Below, piece by piece: positions 17,877 through 27,329 of a stretch of 64,000 nucleotides of DNA. How positions within the stretch are numbered: position 1 is the first letter of the stretch; every line of letters starts with the position of its first letter. Source of the DNA: Nocardioides sp. TRM66260-LWL (lineage in GTDB: Bacteria > Actinomycetota > Actinomycetes > Propionibacteriales > Nocardioidaceae); NCBI RefSeq assembly GCF_020075545.1, contig NZ_JAIQZK010000001.1, forward strand, positions 248,001 to 312,000, given 5' to 3'. Position numbers and translations under genes: made by a program. Below the pieces are notes generated by a model. It was given only the letters and a program-made list of their open reading frames with translations, was not told where the DNA came from and did no database searches.

Positions 17877-19499
17877 TCACCGGCGGGGCGTCACGGGGGT
17901 GAAGGTGATCTTCACCTGGCCGTCGTCGAGCGAGTCGCCCTCGCAGGACAGCTCGGTGTCCTGGTCGCAGTCGTAGCGGCCGCCCGCGTTGACCGCGATC
18001 ACCTCGATGGTCCGGACGCCCCCCTGGGAGGTCGGCACCGTCAGGGTGGCGTCGCCGCTGCTGTTCAGCGCCACCCGGACGAGCTGGTGGCTGGTGGCGC
18101 GACGCACGTCGACCAGCGCGCGCGAGCCGGCGGCGGTGGGCGGCAGGTCGAAGTCGATCCGCACGTCCTTGCCCGACGACACGTAGCGCGCGTTGAGCAG
18201 GCCCGAGGAGCTCGAGAGGTGCTTGAACGGCCCCGAGACCGTGTCGGTCAGGTCGCCCGCCACGCTCGGCGACCAGCGCGCGAAGCCCTCGTAGCGGGTG
18301 TAGCCGGCGCCCTCCCGGAACAGCGAGGGGTGGCGCAGCGCGAAGGCGTAGTCGGCGTAGACCGTGGCGAGGCTGGCGCCGCGCGAGGCGAGCACGGTGG
18401 AGATGCCCTGCACCGAGTACTGCTTGCCCTCGCCCCGGTTCGTGCCGAGCGCCGACCACAGCTGGCGCATGATCCGCGGCATCGAGCCCTGCCGGGTCGG
18501 GTACCGCTCGGTCAGGTAGCGGAAGAAGATCCAGCCCCCGTACTCCCACGACGGCGTCGAGAGGTCGTCGATGCTCCGGTCGGGGTACTTCAGCTGGCTG
18601 GCCGCGAGGTACTGCCGGTTGTCGTTGACGTCGGTGTAGACCTCGTCCTCGGCCCAGGCGGCCGTCGACTCCATCAGCCAGCGGTCCTCGGCGTAGTCGT
18701 AGGCGTACTGCACGGCGTGGAAGTACTCGTGGGCGGCCGTCACCCGCAGGTTGTCGGCCTGGTCGTTGCTCGGGAACTGCGTGCTGGAGAAGTCGTTGTC
18801 GAGCGCGCAGTACGACGTCGCGGTGCGGGTGCCCGCGGCCGCGACCTTCTCGGGCTGGCAGAAGCCGTAGAGACCCTGGCCGCCGAGGTCGAGCAGGTAG
18901 ACGTCGAAGAGGCTCGAGCCGCCGGCGCGACCGTCCGACGGGGGACGGCGGTAGCCGGAGCGCGCGTAGACGTCGCGGACCGTGCCCATGACGGTCAGCA
19001 CCCGGTCGACGTACGCGCGGGTCGAGCGGTCGGGGCCGGTGGCGGTCCAGTGCACGCACACGACCCCGCAGGTGACCCGGGTGCTCTTCGGCCGAGCGAG
19101 CACCGCGTCGGCCGTGGCCCGCTGGGCGGCCGGCAGCGCCGATCGCTGCCGCCAGAGGTCCCGCAGCAGCAGGCTGGCGTCCTGCGGGACGACGGGGGAG
19201 GCGCCCACCTGCGCGCGGGCGGCGCTGCGGGCGCCGCCGCCGAGCAGTCGCTGCACGTCGGCCAGGGTGCGCTCCGCCCGCGTGCGGGCGCTGGGCTGCA
19301 CGGAGGGGGCAGCAGAGGCGGAGGCCGCGGGCGACGTGCCGGCTCCGGCCTCGGCGGAGGCGCCGGGGGCGGGGCCGAGCACGGCCGTCAGCGGCAGCGC
19401 GGCGGCCGCGAGGGTCGCGAGGGCGGTCAGGCGGACGGGACGACCCGTGCGCCTCGCCGGGTGGACGGGAGTGCGGGATCGTCGGTGGTAGCCGAGCAC
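17877..19499 (-). CDS. Secreted metalloprotease-like protein (MXAN_6640-type family)
   Basis: The 540-residue protein begins with a positively charged segment and a hydrophobic stretch (LTALATLAAAALPLTAVLG, about 25-43), then an Ala/Ser-rich linker, so it is probably exported. The core has AAHEYFHAVQYAYD, an HExxH zinc motif, followed by WLMESTAAWAEDEVY, which supplies the distal Glu. This matches a family of putative metalloproteases including the Myxococcus MXAN_6640 type. The C-terminal ~150 residues are beta-rich and Cys-containing (YDCDQDTELSCEGD), perhaps a pro-domain-like or adhesion module. GTG start with a GGAAGGA ribosome site. Substrate unknown. Confidence 0.72.
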   Translation of the reverse strand: MLGYHRRSRTPVHPARRTGRPVRLTALATLAAAALPLTAVLGPAPGASAEAGAGTSPAASASAAPSVQPSARTRAERTLADVQRLLGGGARSAARAQVGASPVVPQDASLLLRDLWRQRSALPAAQRATADAVLARPKSTRVTCGVVCVHWTATGPDRSTRAYVDRVLTVMGTVRDVYARSGYRRPPSDGRAGGSSLFDVYLLDLGGQGLYGFCQPEKVAAAGTRTATSYCALDNDFSSTQFPSNDQADNLRVTAAHEYFHAVQYAYDYAEDRWLMESTAAWAEDEVYTDVNDNRQYLAASQLKYPDRSIDDLSTPSWEYGGWIFFRYLTERYPTRQGSMPRIMRQLWSALGTNRGEGKQYSVQGISTVLASRGASLATVYADYAFALRHPSLFREGAGYTRYEGFARWSPSVAGDLTDTVSGPFKHLSSSSGLLNARYVSSGKDVRIDFDLPPTAAGSRALVDVRRATSHQLVRVALNSSGDATLTVPTSQGGVRTIEVIAVNAGGRYDCDQDTELSCEGDSLDDGQVKITFTPVTPRR

Positions 19500-19615
19500 G
19501 AGGATCCTTCCGAGCTGGTGGACCCCCGAGACGGCCGGGTCCGGCGCCGTGCTCCCAGCATCGCAGGAGGCGGCGCGTCCGTCTGCTCCCGGCTCCCGTC
19601 GTCGGGACGTCCGGC

Positions 19616-20821
19616 TCAGGCGCAGAGGCCGACCTGGGCGTTGGCCGCGGCGTCGGGGCTCGGGCTCTTCGACGGCGACGGGCTGCTGCTGGGCGAGCCG
19701 CTGGGAGACCCGCTCGGGGAGCCCGAGGCGCTCGAGGACGCCGACGGCGACGTGCCGCCGCCCGGCGGCCGGGCCGCGTTGATCGAGCCGGCCGAGAGGC
19801 TGGAGGGCAGCGGCTGGTCCTGGCGCATCCGCTTCCACAGGGTCTCGGCGTCGGGGGCGAGCACGAGCCGGTTGGGATCCTGCGGATACGGCGCGAAGGG
19901 CGCGGTGACGAAGCGGATGTCGCCCAGCCCGGTGGCGCCGAACTGCTGGGCGAGGTCGACGAGCTTGCCGATGTTGTCGAGCCCGGAGTCGACCTGCAGC
20001 GAGCGCACCGCCGCGTCGACGAAGTGGAAGACCCGGTCGGGACGCGTGAGCGTGCCGGCCGAGAAGACCTTGTTGATCATCGAGGCGATGAAGGCCTGCT
20101 GGCGCTTCATCCGGCCGATGTCCGAGCCGTCGCCGACGCTGTGGCGCTCGCGCACGTAGTCGAGGGCCTGCTGGCCGCGCAGGGTCTGGGTGCCGGCCTC
20201 GAAGAAGATGCCGCGGCGCCGGTCGTCGATCACCTCGGGGATGCAGACCTGCACGCCGTCGACGGCGTCGACCATCTCCTGGAAGCCGCGGAAGTTGACC
20301 ACCACCCAGTGGTCGATGTGCACGCCCGTGATCGCGCCGACCGTCGAGATGGTGCAGGCCGGCCCGCCGAGGAGGTAGGCGCTGTTGAACTGCTGCAGCT
20401 CGCCGCCGGGGATGGTCTGGCCGTCCTTGCCCTTGCAGTCGGGTCGGGTGACGAGGGTGTCGCGGGGGATGGAGACGCCGTAGGCCTCCTTCCGGTCGGC
20501 CGAGACGTGCAGGAGGATCGTGGTGTCGGATCCGCCGCCGGCCTCCTTGTCGATGCCGCAGCCGTCGCAGTTGCGGTCGTCGGAGCCCATGACGAGCACG
20601 TTGAGCGGCTCCCGGGGCCCCTGGACGGCCTCCTTGGTGGGGTTCACGGTGATGGCGCCGCTGAGATCGGTGCTCTGCAGGCTGCCGTTGAGGTGGTCGT
20701 AGACCAGCGTGACGGTGAGCCCGGTGACCAGGGCCAGGCACAGCTGCGACAGCAGGATCACCCGCACCACGAGGTGACGGTGCGATCGGGGCGCGCGGCG
20801 CTTGGCTCGGGAACGGCTCAC
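19616..20821 (-). CDS. LytR-CpsA-Psr (LCP) family cell-wall glycopolymer transferase
   Basis: LCP proteins attach teichoic-acid-like or arabinogalactan-type polymers to peptidoglycan at the outer membrane face. The 401-residue protein has a basic start, one membrane helix at about residues 19-42, then the LCP domain with LNVLVMGSDDRN, GSDTTILLHVSADR, YGVSIPRDTLV and YVRERHSVGDGSDIGRMKRQ, which supply the conserved Asp and Arg residues. The last ~50 residues form a low-complexity SPSGSPSGS-type tail ending in DAAANAQVGLCA. The GTG start at 20821 was chosen for the charged-plus-helix N-terminus. Upstream are three nearby copies of GTGCCCGG (about 20874-20910). Confidence 0.9.
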   Translation of the reverse strand: MSRSRAKRRAPRSHRHLVVRVILLSQLCLALVTGLTVTLVYDHLNGSLQSTDLSGAITVNPTKEAVQGPREPLNVLVMGSDDRNCDGCGIDKEAGGGSDTTILLHVSADRKEAYGVSIPRDTLVTRPDCKGKDGQTIPGGELQQFNSAYLLGGPACTISTVGAITGVHIDHWVVVNFRGFQEMVDAVDGVQVCIPEVIDDRRRGIFFEAGTQTLRGQQALDYVRERHSVGDGSDIGRMKRQQAFIASMINKVFSAGTLTRPDRVFHFVDAAVRSLQVDSGLDNIGKLVDLAQQFGATGLGDIRFVTAPFAPYPQDPNRLVLAPDAETLWKRMRQDQPLPSSLSAGSINAARPPGGGTSPSASSSASGSPSGSPSGSPSSSPSPSKSPSPDAAANAQVGLCA

Positions 20822-20980
20822 GGGCCCATCGTCGCAAATCCCTGGGCATGTCCGTGAGCGGACGGGGTACTCCGTGCCCGGTCCCGTGCCCGGGCCGTGC
20901 CCGGGCGGCTCTTGCTCCAGGGCCGCTGCCGTGTCCGATTCCCGCCAGCCGGGTCTCGGGACGTGGGGGAGGATGGGCGC

Positions 20981-22594
20981 ATGACGCCGGTCCTCGATCC
21001 CACGGCCTGCTACGCGGCCGTCCGCTCGCGGGACCGTCGCTTCGACGGCGTCTTCTACACCGCGGTGCGCACCACCGGCATCTACTGCCGGCCGTCGTGT
21101 CCGGCCCGCACGCCCGCCGCGGGCAACGTCTCCTTCCACCCGACCGCGGCCGCCGCCCAGTCCGCCGGCTACCGCGCCTGCCGCCGCTGCCGCCCGGACG
21201 CGACCCCGGGGAGCCCCGCGTGGGACGTCGCGGCCGACGTCGCCGGACGCGCGATGCGGCTGATCGGCGACGGCGTCGTCGATCGCGACGGCGTGCCCGG
21301 CCTCGCGGCGCGGCTCGGCTACACCCCGCGGCACCTGGGTCGGCTGCTCGCCGCCGAGCTCGGCGCCACGCCCCTGGCCCTGGCTCGGGCGCAACGCGCG
21401 CAGGTGGCGCGGATCCTGCTCGAGACGACGACGCTGCCGTGCGCCGAGGTGGCCTTCGCCGCCGGGTTCGCCAGCGTGCGCCAGTTCAACGACACCGTCC
21501 GCGAGGTGCACGCGTGCACGCCGACGGCCCTGCGCGAGCGGGCGGCGGGCGCCGGGCCGGGGCGGACCTCCGGCGTCGAGGGTGCCGCGGGCGCCCTGAC
21601 GCCGCTGCGGCTGCGGCTCGCGGTGCGCACGCCCTACGCGGCCCGCGAGTGCCACGCCTTCCTGGCGCTGCACGCCGTCACGGGCGTGGAGGCGGCCGGA
21701 GCGGACTGGTACGCCCGCACGCTCGATCTGCCGCACGGCCCCGGCACGGTGCGGGTCGACTTCGCGCCGCTGCTCGGCGCCGTCGGTCGCGAGCCCGGCG
21801 TCGGGCACCTCGACGTCACTCTGGAGCTCGCCGACCTGCGCGACACCGCCGCGGCGCTGGAGCGCACGCGACGCCTGCTGGACGCGGACGCCGACCCGGT
21901 GGCCGTCGACGCCCACCTCGGCGCCGATCCGCTGCTCGCCGCCTCCGTCGAGGCGACGCCCGGTCTGCGGATGCCCGGTCAGGTCGACGGCCCCGAGCTC
22001 GCGGTGCGCGCGGTCGTCGGACAGCAGGTGAGCCTGGCCGGCGCGCGCACGGTCACCGGCCGGATCGTCGCCGCCCACGGCCTGCCGCTGCGCTCCTCGG
22101 TGCCGGGCCTGACCCACCTGTTCCCGCGTCCGGACGTGCTCGCGTCGCTGGACGCCGCGGCGACCGAGGGACCCCGCGCGCTCCCGCTGCCCCGCGCCCG
22201 GGCACGCGCGCTCGTGGCGATCGCCGACGCCTGCGCCCGGGGCGAGGTGGCGCTGGACCGCGGCGCCGACCGAGCCGAGGTCCGCACCGCGCTGCTCGCG
22301 CTGCCCGGCGTCGGGCCGTGGACGGCCGACTACGTCGCCCTGCGCGCGCTCGGCGACCCCGACGTCTGGCTGCCCGGCGATCTCGCCGTGCGCCGGGTGC
22401 TGGCGCGGGCGGGTGCGATCGACGGCCCGCGCGACGTCGCCGGCACCGTGGCCCGCGCCGAGCCCTGGCGTCCGTGGCGCACCTACGCGCTCGCGCACCT
22501 GTGGCAGCAGGCGCTCGAGGGCGTCCCGGTGCCGCTCACGGCCGCGGAGCCGGCCCCGCCCGTCCCGTCCGTCCCGTCACCCGAGGAGCCCTGA
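20981..22594 (+). CDS. Ada/AlkA fusion: methylphosphotriester-sensing regulator and 3-methyladenine DNA glycosylase
   Basis: The 537-residue protein joins three functions. An Ada-type zinc domain at about residues 1-75 has CRPSC and CRRC. An AraC-type DNA-binding domain at about 85-185 includes GFASVRQFNDTVREVHACTP. A C-terminal AlkA glycosylase has the N-terminal AlkA fold and the HhH motif LLALPGVGPWTADYVALRAL with its catalytic Asp in DVWLPGDLAVRR. It would sense alkylated phosphates, switch on repair genes and excise alkylated bases. ATG with GGGAGGA ribosome site; ogt follows after one base, so the two form an adaptive-response operon. Confidence 0.92.
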   Translation: MTPVLDPTACYAAVRSRDRRFDGVFYTAVRTTGIYCRPSCPARTPAAGNVSFHPTAAAAQSAGYRACRRCRPDATPGSPAWDVAADVAGRAMRLIGDGVVDRDGVPGLAARLGYTPRHLGRLLAAELGATPLALARAQRAQVARILLETTTLPCAEVAFAAGFASVRQFNDTVREVHACTPTALRERAAGAGPGRTSGVEGAAGALTPLRLRLAVRTPYAARECHAFLALHAVTGVEAAGADWYARTLDLPHGPGTVRVDFAPLLGAVGREPGVGHLDVTLELADLRDTAAALERTRRLLDADADPVAVDAHLGADPLLAASVEATPGLRMPGQVDGPELAVRAVVGQQVSLAGARTVTGRIVAAHGLPLRSSVPGLTHLFPRPDVLASLDAAATEGPRALPLPRARARALVAIADACARGEVALDRGADRAEVRTALLALPGVGPWTADYVALRALGDPDVWLPGDLAVRRVLARAGAIDGPRDVAGTVARAEPWRPWRTYALAHLWQQALEGVPVPLTAAEPAPPVPSVPSPEEP

Positions 22595-22595
22595 C

Positions 22596-23099
22596 ATGCC
22601 CGCCCTGACCATCGAGAGCCCCGTCGGGCCGCTGCGGCTGGTCGCCGAGGGCGACGCGCTCGTCGCCCTCCGGTTCCTGGACGCCGACGACCTCGCCCAC
22701 AGCCCCGCAGGCGGAGCCGTCGACCGGCTCGAGGACGGCGCCGACGCTCCGGTGCTGGCCGAGGCCGCCGCCCAGCTGGCGGCGTACTTCGCCGGCGAGC
22801 GGCACGACTTCGACCTGCCGCTCGCGCCGCTCGGCACCGAGTTCCAGCACCGGGTGTGGGCGGCGCTGCGCCGGATCGGCTTCGGCGCCACCGCCACCTA
22901 CGGCGAGATCGCCCGCGCGATCGGCCTGACGCCCGCTGCGTCCCGCGCCGTAGGACTGGCGAACGGACGCAACCCGCTGCCCATCGTCGTCCCGTGCCAT
23001 CGCGTGATCGGCGCCAACGGCACCCTCACCGGCTACGCCGGCGGCCTGGAGCGCAAGCGGATCCTGCTCGACCTCGAGCAGGGCGCGCTGCCGCTCTGA
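22596..23099 (+). CDS. ogt: Methylated-DNA-[protein]-cysteine S-methyltransferase
   Basis: Ogt removes the methyl group from O6-methylguanine onto its own Cys. The 167-residue protein has [20 protein letters not shown] and the active-site [20 protein letters not shown] (Cys near residue 134), both diagnostic. It lacks the Ada regulatory part, which is carried by the upstream gene one base away. Start ATG with GAGGAG ribosome site. Downstream lies composite element C. Confidence 0.95.
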   Translation: MPALTIESPVGPLRLVAEGDALVALRFLDADDLAHSPAGGAVDRLEDGADAPVLAEAAAQLAAYFAGERHDFDLPLAPLGTEFQHRVWAALRRIGFGATATYGEIARAIGLTPAASRAVGLANGRNPLPIVVPCHRVIGANGTLTGYAGGLERKRILLDLEQGALPL

Positions 23100-23132
23100 G
23101 GACGAGCCCGTCCCGTCCGCCACGCGTGTCAC

Positions 23133-23212
23133 TCAGGACGGGCGAAGTCGATCGATGTCGGCCGAAGTTTCGCCCGACATCGATCGGTTTCCCCGGTCGA
23201 CCGGGGAAACCG
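23133..23212 (+). repeat. Composite hairpin element, copy C
   Basis: It begins TCAGGACGGGCGAA. A long hairpin follows (arms 23149-23161 and 23174-23186, 13 perfect pairs continuing to apex CGAA-GT-TTCG after one mismatch). A perfect 26-base palindrome at 23186-23211 (GGTTTCCCCGG arms around TCGA) overlaps the hairpin by one base. The 5' GGGCGAA can pair perfectly with TTCGCCC in the right arm, better than the hairpin's own left-arm partner. Located between the convergent ogt and ndgR genes. Confidence 0.85.
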
Positions 23213-23232
23213 ACGCAGGCCGCCCCGCCGCC

Positions 23233-23955
23233 TCAGCCCTCCGCAGCAGCCCGACGCAGCGACTCCGAGAGTCGCTCAGCGGCGGCGAGCACGGCGGGGG
23301 CGTGCATGCGGCCGGGCTGGCGGGAGAGCCGCTCGAGGGGGCCGGAGACGGACACGGCGGCGATCACCTTGCCGCTGGGGGAGCGCACCGGCGCGGAGAC
23401 CGAGGCGACGCCCTGCTCGCGCTCGCCGACCGACTGGGCCCAGCCGCGGCGGCGGATGCCGGACAGCGCGGCGGCGGAGAACGCGGCGTTCTGCAGCCCG
23501 CGGTGCAGCCGGTCGGGGTCCTCCCAGGCCAGCAGGATCTGCGCGGCGGAGCCCGCGCGCATCGTCAGCTGGGAGCCGACGGGGATGGTGTCGCGCAGGC
23601 CCGAGGGACGCTCGGCGGCGGCGACGCACACGCGGTGGTCGCCCTGGCGGCGCCACAGCTGGGCGGACTCGCCGGTGATGTCGCGCAGACGGGCCAGCAC
23701 GGGGCCCGCGGTCGCCAGCAGGCGGTCCTCGCCGGCGGCGGCGGACAGCTCGGCGAGGCGGGGGCCGAGCACGAAGCGTCCCTGCATGTCGCGGGCGACC
23801 AGGCGGTGGTGCTCGAGCGCCACCGCGAGCCGGTGCGCGGTCGGACGGGCCAGGCCGGTCGCCGTCACGAGCCCCGCGAGCGTGGCGGGCCCGGACTCGA
23901 GGGCGGTGAGGACGAGGGCTGCCTTGTCGAGAACGCCGACTCCACTGCTGTCCAT
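23233..23955 (-). CDS. ndgR: IclR-family regulator of leucine/amino-acid metabolism
   Basis: The 240-residue protein begins [20 protein letters not shown], with a winged helix-turn-helix in the first ~70 residues and an IclR effector domain ([20 protein letters not shown]) after it. Sequence and position directly divergent from leuC match NdgR of streptomycetes (AreB and LtbR in relatives), which controls leuCD and other amino-acid genes. The ATG follows an AGTATT sequence at five bases on the minus strand, so it may be leaderless. Inverted GATCCGAGA copies in the 190-base divergent region are candidate binding sites. Confidence 0.9.
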   Translation of the reverse strand: MDSSGVGVLDKAALVLTALESGPATLAGLVTATGLARPTAHRLAVALEHHRLVARDMQGRFVLGPRLAELSAAAGEDRLLATAGPVLARLRDITGESAQLWRRQGDHRVCVAAAERPSGLRDTIPVGSQLTMRAGSAAQILLAWEDPDRLHRGLQNAAFSAAALSGIRRRGWAQSVGEREQGVASVSAPVRSPSGKVIAAVSVSGPLERLSRQPGRMHAPAVLAAAERLSESLRRAAAEG

Positions 23956-23970
23956 ATGGCAATACTCGCG

Positions 23971-24077
23971 TCTCGGATCATGGGATGCAAGCGATGTGAC
24001 GCGCGCCTCAGTGCCCGCATCATCTCCGGACGTCGGCGGCCCGGCAAGGCGAGTTCGTCCAGGATCCGAGATCCGAG
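23971..24077. promoter_or_regulatory. Candidate NdgR operator half-sites in the ndgR-leuC divergent region
   Basis: TCTCGGATC at 23971-23979 is the exact complement of GATCCGAGA at 24063-24071, and the latter is followed by a second overlapping GATCCGAG (to 24077). Nine-base inverted copies about 84 bases apart, one beside each gene start, would suit a regulator of both genes. The match to a known NdgR consensus has not been checked. Confidence 0.4.
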
Positions 24078-24101
24078 TCTCATTCTGCGGGATGGGCGGC
24101 G

Positions 24102-24107
24102 TACGCT
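24102..24107 (+). promoter_or_regulatory. Candidate -10 box (TACGCT) for leuCD
   Basis: TACGCT lies 38 bases before the leuC ATG, leaving a leader of about 30 bases with a GAAGGAG ribosome site. It lies 24 bases downstream of the GATCCGAG repeats. Confidence 0.45.
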
Positions 24108-24145
24108 CGCCTCACCCCATCCACCAGCTCACGAAGGAGTGCGTC

Positions 24146-25570
24146 ATGGGCAAGACCCTGGCGGAGAAGGTCTGGGACGAGCACGTCGTCCGCTCCACCG
24201 AGGGGGAGCCCGACCTGCTCTACATCGACCTGCACCTCATCCACGAGGTCACCTCGCCGCAGGCGTTCGACGGGCTGCGGCTCGCCGGCCGCACGGTGCG
24301 TCGTCCCGACCTCACCCTGGCCACCGAGGACCACAACGTCCCGACGGTCGACTGGGACAAGCCGATCGCCGACCCGGTCTCCCGCACCCAGGTCGAGACG
24401 CTGCGCCGCAACGCCGAGGAGTTCGGCGTCCGCCTGCACTCCCTCGGCGACGTGGAGCAGGGCATCGTGCACGTCGTCGGCCCGCAGCTCGGCCTGACCC
24501 AGCCCGGCATGACGATCGTGTGCGGCGACAGCCACACCTCCACCCACGGCGCCTTCGGCGCGATCGCCTTCGGCATCGGCACCTCGGAGGTCGAGCACGT
24601 GCTCGCCACCCAGACGCTGCCCCAGGCCCGGCCCAAGACCATGGCGGTCACCGTGAACGGCAGCCTCCCGGAGGGCGTCACGGCCAAGGACCTCGTCCTG
24701 ACCCTCATCGCCCACACCGGCACCGGCGGCGGTCAGGGCTACATCGTCGAGTACCGCGGCCAGGCGATCCGCGAGCTCTCGATGGAGGGCCGCATGACGG
24801 TGTGCAACATGAGCATCGAGTGGGGCGCGAAGGCCGGCCTCATCGCCCCCGACCAGACCACCTTCGACTACATCGAGGGCCGCCCCGAGGCGCCGCAGGG
24901 CGAGCAGTGGGACGCCGCCGTCGCGCACTGGCGCACGCTCGTCACCGACGACGACGCGGTCTTCGACGAGGAGATCGTGCTCGACGCCTCGACGATGACG
25001 CCGTTCGTCACCTGGGGCACCAACCCGGGCCAGGGCGTGCCGCTGGGCGCGAGCGTGCCGTCGCCGGAGGACTTCGAGGACGAGCAGGACCGCGTCGCCG
25101 CGGAGAAGGCGCTCGCCTACATGGGCCTGGAGGCCGGCACCCCGCTGCGCGAGGTGAAGGTCGACACCGTCTTCATCGGCTCGTGCACCAACGGCCGGAT
25201 CGAGGACCTCCGCACGGCCGCCGCGGTGATCAAGGGCCGCACCGTCGACCCCGACACCCGGCTGCTCGTCGTGCCGGGCTCGGTGCGCGTGCGCCTCCAG
25301 GCCGAGCAGGAGGGCCTGGACGTGGTGTTCAAGGACGCCGGTGCCGAGTGGCGCGGCGCCGGGTGCTCGATGTGCCTGGGCATGAACCCCGACACCCTCG
25401 AGCCCGGCGAGCGCAGCGCGTCGACGTCGAACCGCAACTTCGAGGGACGCCAGGGCAAGGGCGGTCGCACGCACCTGGTCTCGGTGCCGGTCGCCGCCGC
25501 GACCGCCGTGCGGGGCACGCTCAGCTCGCCGGCCGACCTCGAGCCCGTCGCGTCCCAGGGAGGCAACTGA
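24146..25570 (+). CDS. leuC: 3-isopropylmalate dehydratase large subunit
   Basis: LeuC with LeuD isomerises 2-isopropylmalate to 3-isopropylmalate in leucine synthesis. The 474-residue aconitase-family protein has the iron-sulfur Cys residues in [12 protein letters not shown] and [12 protein letters not shown] (three Cys), plus ICRHTST-type [20 protein letters not shown]. Length and order are standard. ATG after GAAGGAG. leuD starts one base after the stop codon. Confidence 0.97.
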   Translation: MGKTLAEKVWDEHVVRSTEGEPDLLYIDLHLIHEVTSPQAFDGLRLAGRTVRRPDLTLATEDHNVPTVDWDKPIADPVSRTQVETLRRNAEEFGVRLHSLGDVEQGIVHVVGPQLGLTQPGMTIVCGDSHTSTHGAFGAIAFGIGTSEVEHVLATQTLPQARPKTMAVTVNGSLPEGVTAKDLVLTLIAHTGTGGGQGYIVEYRGQAIRELSMEGRMTVCNMSIEWGAKAGLIAPDQTTFDYIEGRPEAPQGEQWDAAVAHWRTLVTDDDAVFDEEIVLDASTMTPFVTWGTNPGQGVPLGASVPSPEDFEDEQDRVAAEKALAYMGLEAGTPLREVKVDTVFIGSCTNGRIEDLRTAAAVIKGRTVDPDTRLLVVPGSVRVRLQAEQEGLDVVFKDAGAEWRGAGCSMCLGMNPDTLEPGERSASTSNRNFEGRQGKGGRTHLVSVPVAAATAVRGTLSSPADLEPVASQGGN

Positions 25571-25571
25571 C

Positions 25572-26177
25572 ATGGAGAAGTTCACCAGCCACACCGGCGT
25601 CGGCGTGCCGCTGCGACGCAGCAACGTCGACACCGACCAGATCATCCCGGCGGTCTACCTCAAGCGGGTCACGCGCACCGGCTTCGAGGACGGCCTGTTC
25701 GCCGCCTGGCGCGGCGACGACGCCTTCGTCCTGAACCAGCCCGCCTACGCGCAGGGATCGGTGCTGGTCGCCGGCCCGGACTTCGGCACCGGCTCGTCCC
25801 GCGAGCACGCCGTGTGGGCGCTGCAGGACTACGGGTTCAAGGTCGTCGTCTCCTCCCGCTTCGCCGACATCTTCCGGGGCAACTCCGGCAAGGCCGGACT
25901 GGTCGCCGCGCAGGTCGACGAGAAGGTCGTCCAGGCGCTCTGGGACCACCTGGAGGCGAACCCGGGCGCCGAGATCACCGTCGACCTCGAGGCCCGCACC
26001 GTGCGCGCCGGCGAGGGCGCCGAGGCGATCGAGGACTCCTTCGACATCGACGACTACACCCGCTGGCGCCTGCTCGAGGGGCTCGACGACATCGGCATCA
26101 CCCTGGGCCACGCCGACGACATCGCCGCCTACGAGAGCGGCCGCCCGGCCTGGAAGCCGGTCACCCAGCGGGCCTGA
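25572..26177 (+). CDS. leuD: 3-isopropylmalate dehydratase small subunit
   Basis: The 201-residue swivel-domain partner of LeuC carries [20 protein letters not shown] near the N-terminus and [17 protein letters not shown], the substrate-binding loop, near residues 62-78. It starts one base after leuC and so is co-translated with it. A strong hairpin at 26241-26270 ends the unit. The same isomerase can also serve the citramalate route to isoleucine begun by CimA. Confidence 0.97.
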   Translation: MEKFTSHTGVGVPLRRSNVDTDQIIPAVYLKRVTRTGFEDGLFAAWRGDDAFVLNQPAYAQGSVLVAGPDFGTGSSREHAVWALQDYGFKVVVSSRFADIFRGNSGKAGLVAAQVDEKVVQALWDHLEANPGAEITVDLEARTVRAGEGAEAIEDSFDIDDYTRWRLLEGLDDIGITLGHADDIAAYESGRPAWKPVTQRA

Positions 26178-26240
26178 GCCCGCGGCTCGAGCACGCACCT
26201 CGGGGTGGGCCGCGCATGCGCGGCGGCCCCCGGGGCAGGA

Positions 26241-26270
26241 CGGGGACGGACGCGCTCGCGTCCGTCCCCG
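26241..26270 (+). terminator. Hairpin terminator after leuCD
   Basis: A perfect inverted repeat of 14-base arms (CGGGGACGGACGCG) has two bases in between. TTCCCGTTCCCG follows. A smaller GC-rich inverted repeat (GGGCCGCGC / GCGCGGCGGCCC) lies just before it at about 26204-26228. Confidence 0.7.
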
Positions 26271-26293
26271 TTCCCGTTCCCGAAGGAGCCACC

Positions 26294-27121
26294 GTGCCCA
26301 CCGTCCAGAGCAACGGCATCACCCTCGCCTACACCGACAGCGGGGAGGGCCGTCCGGTCGTGCTGATCCACGGCTGGCCGCTCTCCGGCGCCTCGTGGTC
26401 GGAGCAGGTCCCCGCCCTCGTCGACGCCGGCTTCCGCGCCATCGCCTACGACCGTCGCGGCTTCGGCGAGTCCGACAAGCCCGACACCGGCTACGACTAC
26501 GACACCCTCGCCGCCGACCTCGCGGGCCTGCTCGAGGAGCTCGACCTGCGCGACGTGACCCTCGTCGGCTTCTCGATGGGCGGCGGCGAGGTCGCCCGCT
26601 ACCTCGGCACGCCGGCGCTGCGCGAGTCCGGGCGGATCCGCTCCGCGGTGTTCGCCGCGGCCGTCCCGCCGTACCTGCTCAAGAGCGACGACAACCCCGA
26701 CGGCGGCCTCTCCGCCGAGGACGTCGAGGGCATGGTGCAGGGCGTCACCGACGACCGCGAGGGATTCCTCGACGGCTTCACCACCGACTTCTTCTCCGTC
26801 GACGGCGAGATCAAGGTCAGCGAGGAGCAGCGCCAGCAGGCGCTCGAGCTGGAGAAGCCCGCCGTCCCCGCCGCGCTCGCCGGGTGCATCCGCGCCTTCG
26901 CCCTCACCGACTTCCGCGCCGACCTGGCGGCGATCGACGTGCCGACCCTGGTGCTGCACGGCGACGGCGATGCGACCGTGCCGGCCGCGGTCTCGGGCGA
27001 GCGCACCGCCGAGGCCGTCGAGGGCGCCGAGAAGGTGATCGTGGCCGGGGCCCCGCACGGCTTCAACGTCAGCCACGCGTCGGAGTTCAACGCCGCGCTG
27101 CTGGACTTCCTGCAGCGCTGA
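26294..27121 (+). CDS. Alpha/beta hydrolase (non-haem haloperoxidase/arylesterase type)
   Basis: The 275-residue alpha/beta-hydrolase has the oxyanion HGWPLSGASW loop (about 25-34), AYDRRGFGESDKP, the nucleophile elbow VGFSMGGGEVARYLG (Ser near residue 97), the Asp in LVLHGDGDATVP and the His in GAPHGFNVSH. This set is typical of bacterial non-haem chloroperoxidases, which are really esterases with perhydrolase side activity. GTG start with GAAGGAG ribosome site. It stands alone between leuD and hup; the natural substrate is unknown. Confidence 0.87.
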   Translation: MPTVQSNGITLAYTDSGEGRPVVLIHGWPLSGASWSEQVPALVDAGFRAIAYDRRGFGESDKPDTGYDYDTLAADLAGLLEELDLRDVTLVGFSMGGGEVARYLGTPALRESGRIRSAVFAAAVPPYLLKSDDNPDGGLSAEDVEGMVQGVTDDREGFLDGFTTDFFSVDGEIKVSEEQRQQALELEKPAVPAALAGCIRAFALTDFRADLAAIDVPTLVLHGDGDATVPAAVSGERTAEAVEGAEKVIVAGAPHGFNVSHASEFNAALLDFLQR

Positions 27122-27223
27122 GCCCCGTCGGTTCCTGCCGAGCCGTCCTGCCACGCCGTCGGGTCGCGCGACATTTGTCCGCGTCCCGGCGGCGTGGTCG
27201 TTGTGGGCCCGGCCCGCAGTGCC

Positions 27224-27229
27224 TAGCGT
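27224..27229 (+). promoter_or_regulatory. Candidate -10 box (TAGCGT) for the HU gene
   Basis: TAGCGT lies 106 bases before the hup GTG, with TTGTGG about 17 bases upstream of it as a possible -35. This gives a leader of around 95 bases with a GGGAAGGGA ribosome site, unlike the many leaderless genes here. Confidence 0.4.
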
Positions 27230-27329
27230 GCGAGGCAGCCCGGGCCCGGTGTCCGGCGCCGATCCGCCTCCGCTCGCTCCCGGGCGTCACGCAGGAGGGT
27301 GATCCCCGGTGTGCAGGGAAGGGAACGAC

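Noticed and set aside
20871..20910. Three GTGCCCGG copies upstream of the LCP and Ada/AlkA genes as an operator
   Set aside because: Short, GC-only and irregularly spaced; not above what is expected in such DNA.
20822..22498. N-terminal extension of the LCP protein to 960 residues
   Set aside because: Antisense to the Ada/AlkA gene; the charged start and membrane helix at 20821 give a complete LCP protein.
26204..26228. Second terminator after leuD
   Set aside because: The inverted repeat is imperfect and next to a much stronger hairpin at 26241-26270; recorded there only.
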